From Vitis vinifera (taxonomy: Eukaryota; Streptophyta; Magnoliopsida; Vitales; Vitaceae): 64,000 bases of DNA. How positions within the stretch are numbered: position 1 is the stretch's first letter; each line of letters starts with the position of its first letter. A model generated the notes under the pieces. It had not been told where the DNA came from. It did no database searches and was given only the letters and a program-made list of their open reading frames with translations. A program made the translations under genes and the position numbers. The DNA lies in assembly GCF_030704535.1 (NCBI RefSeq), contig NC_081817.1:2247001-2311000 (forward strand), given 5' to 3'. This document shows, in pieces, positions 63,311 to 64,000 of this stretch.

Positions 63311-64000
63311 AAATACTTTTCAAATAATTTATAAAAATGATGATATTTTAATTATTTATAAAATATATTTATTTTAATGTAATTAAAATTTTTAAATAAT
63401 TTTTAAAAAAAAATTTAAACAAGCCCGAATGAGGCAAATATGAGAATTTCCCATTTTCACCTTGCCCCTCCCCCTAATTTTTTTAATAGAATGGGAATAT
63501 GAAATATTTTGAATAAACGAGATGGAGTTGGGATAGAGGCGAACCATCCTGAACTCGTCATATAGTCATCCCTACTCCTCACAAGGCCTTTATGTATTGG
63601 CATTTAGGATTTGAATTGTTAAAAGAAATAGCTTGACAAGTACCAAGTCTCCAACCCGATAATCAATGTGATGTCTTTTCTTGTCAACTCACTTCTTAAT
63701 CATCTTAAGAGTATTATCCAAGTATGAATGAGTCATGTCAACTTGCTCTTGCCACTCTTTAGCGAACTAGAATGTCACTAGACTCCTTGTATAGCCCATC
63801 ACTAGGGTTTGAGTAGTCAATGGTTATTACCCCATAACCAGCTTAAAAAGGCTCTTACTAGTTACCTCACTTCTTTTGTAGATTGTAAGATAATTGGATC
63901 ACATCTAGCAACATAGCTTAATCTCTTAACACTCTCAAAGTGTCTTAAGTATAGCTCCAACAAAGCATTCACCTTTTCTATCTATTCATTGATCTATAAG
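62244..64000 (-). mobile_element. Ty3/gypsy chromovirus fossil (3' end), runs off the window
   Basis: On the minus strand the order is integrase C-terminal region (64,000 to about 63,590), a chromodomain-like segment (about 62,830-62,720, VKWKGLPKNKASWEP), a polypurine tract (GGTGGGGGAGAG, about 62,687-62,698) and the 3' LTR (about 62,685-62,244, starting TGTCACAACC). A hAT-like MITE interrupts it at 63,071-63,574. The body is broken in many places and old. The rest lies beyond the window. Confidence 0.8.
63071..63574. mobile_element. hAT-like MITE inside the gypsy fossil
   Basis: This 504-bp insertion has an 8-bp target duplication CTCCTCAC (63,063-63,070 and 63,575-63,582) and short imperfect terminal inverted repeats (TATGAATGACAATA; TAGGGATGACTATA). 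An 8-bp duplication is the hAT signature. It contains a (TA)n tract (about 63,278-63,306) and no coding sequence. Confidence 0.8.

Overview
This is nuclear DNA from a flowering plant, most likely a woody eudicot; the gene set and repeats fit grapevine (Vitis), but that is a judgement from family resemblance, not a match I could run. The genes have spliced GT-AG introns and eudicot-type TATA boxes. The spacers are very AT-rich and full of (TA)n tracts, small inverted-repeat transposons, truncated LINEs and decayed LTR elements. No bacterial, viral-host or organellar gene organisation is seen.

Layout. 1-5,200: gene-free, with (TA)n tracts, a nested palindromic SINE-like element (980-1,524) and a small LTR/TRIM-like fossil. 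5,200-7,150 (+): an alpha/beta-hydrolase of the monoacylglycerol lipase/caffeoylshikimate esterase type, eight coding exons, 323 aa. 8,708-13,914 (-): splicing factor SF3b subunit 3 (SAP130), three coding exons, 1,214 aa. 15,218-21,211: three single-exon dirigent-domain proteins of the long, ESB1-like type, two on + and one on -. 22,548-26,430 (-): a 947-aa TRM/LONGIFOLIA-like protein with a C-terminal DUF4378. 27,800-33,600: repeat-rich spacer holding a decayed Ty1/copia element, a Mutator-like MITE with a 9-bp target duplication and a 5'-truncated LINE. 33,843-37,444 (+): an intact dehydroascorbate reductase (DHAR), six exons, 212 aa. 38,640-42,100: a tandem duplicate of that gene, now a pseudogene that has lost exons 4-5 and carries a copia fossil in its intron 3. 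42,930-59,314 (-): three copies of a small gene of the plant-specific TIGR01589 (A_thal_3526; PEL/RPGE) family; copies 1 (110 aa) and 2 (93 aa) look intact and copy 3 is damaged. The spacers between them hold MITEs, a 0.9-kb array of short palindromes and a Ty1/copia fossil. 59,796-64,000: an NLR coiled-coil fragment, a large near-perfect inverted repeat around a (TA)n core, and a Ty3/gypsy chromovirus fossil with a hAT-like MITE inside it, running off the window.

The genes do not form one pathway. The biologically coherent groups are local duplications: the dirigent cluster (cell-wall or Casparian-strip phenolic coupling), the DHAR pair (ascorbate recycling) and the RPGE-like trio (in Arabidopsis, regulators of photosynthetic gene expression). 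I did not find a convincing new biological system. The most unusual structures are the two foldback loci (980-1,524 and 60,895-61,945) and the palindrome array at 48,430-49,340. All three are best read as repeat- or transposon-derived DNA that could make small RNAs.
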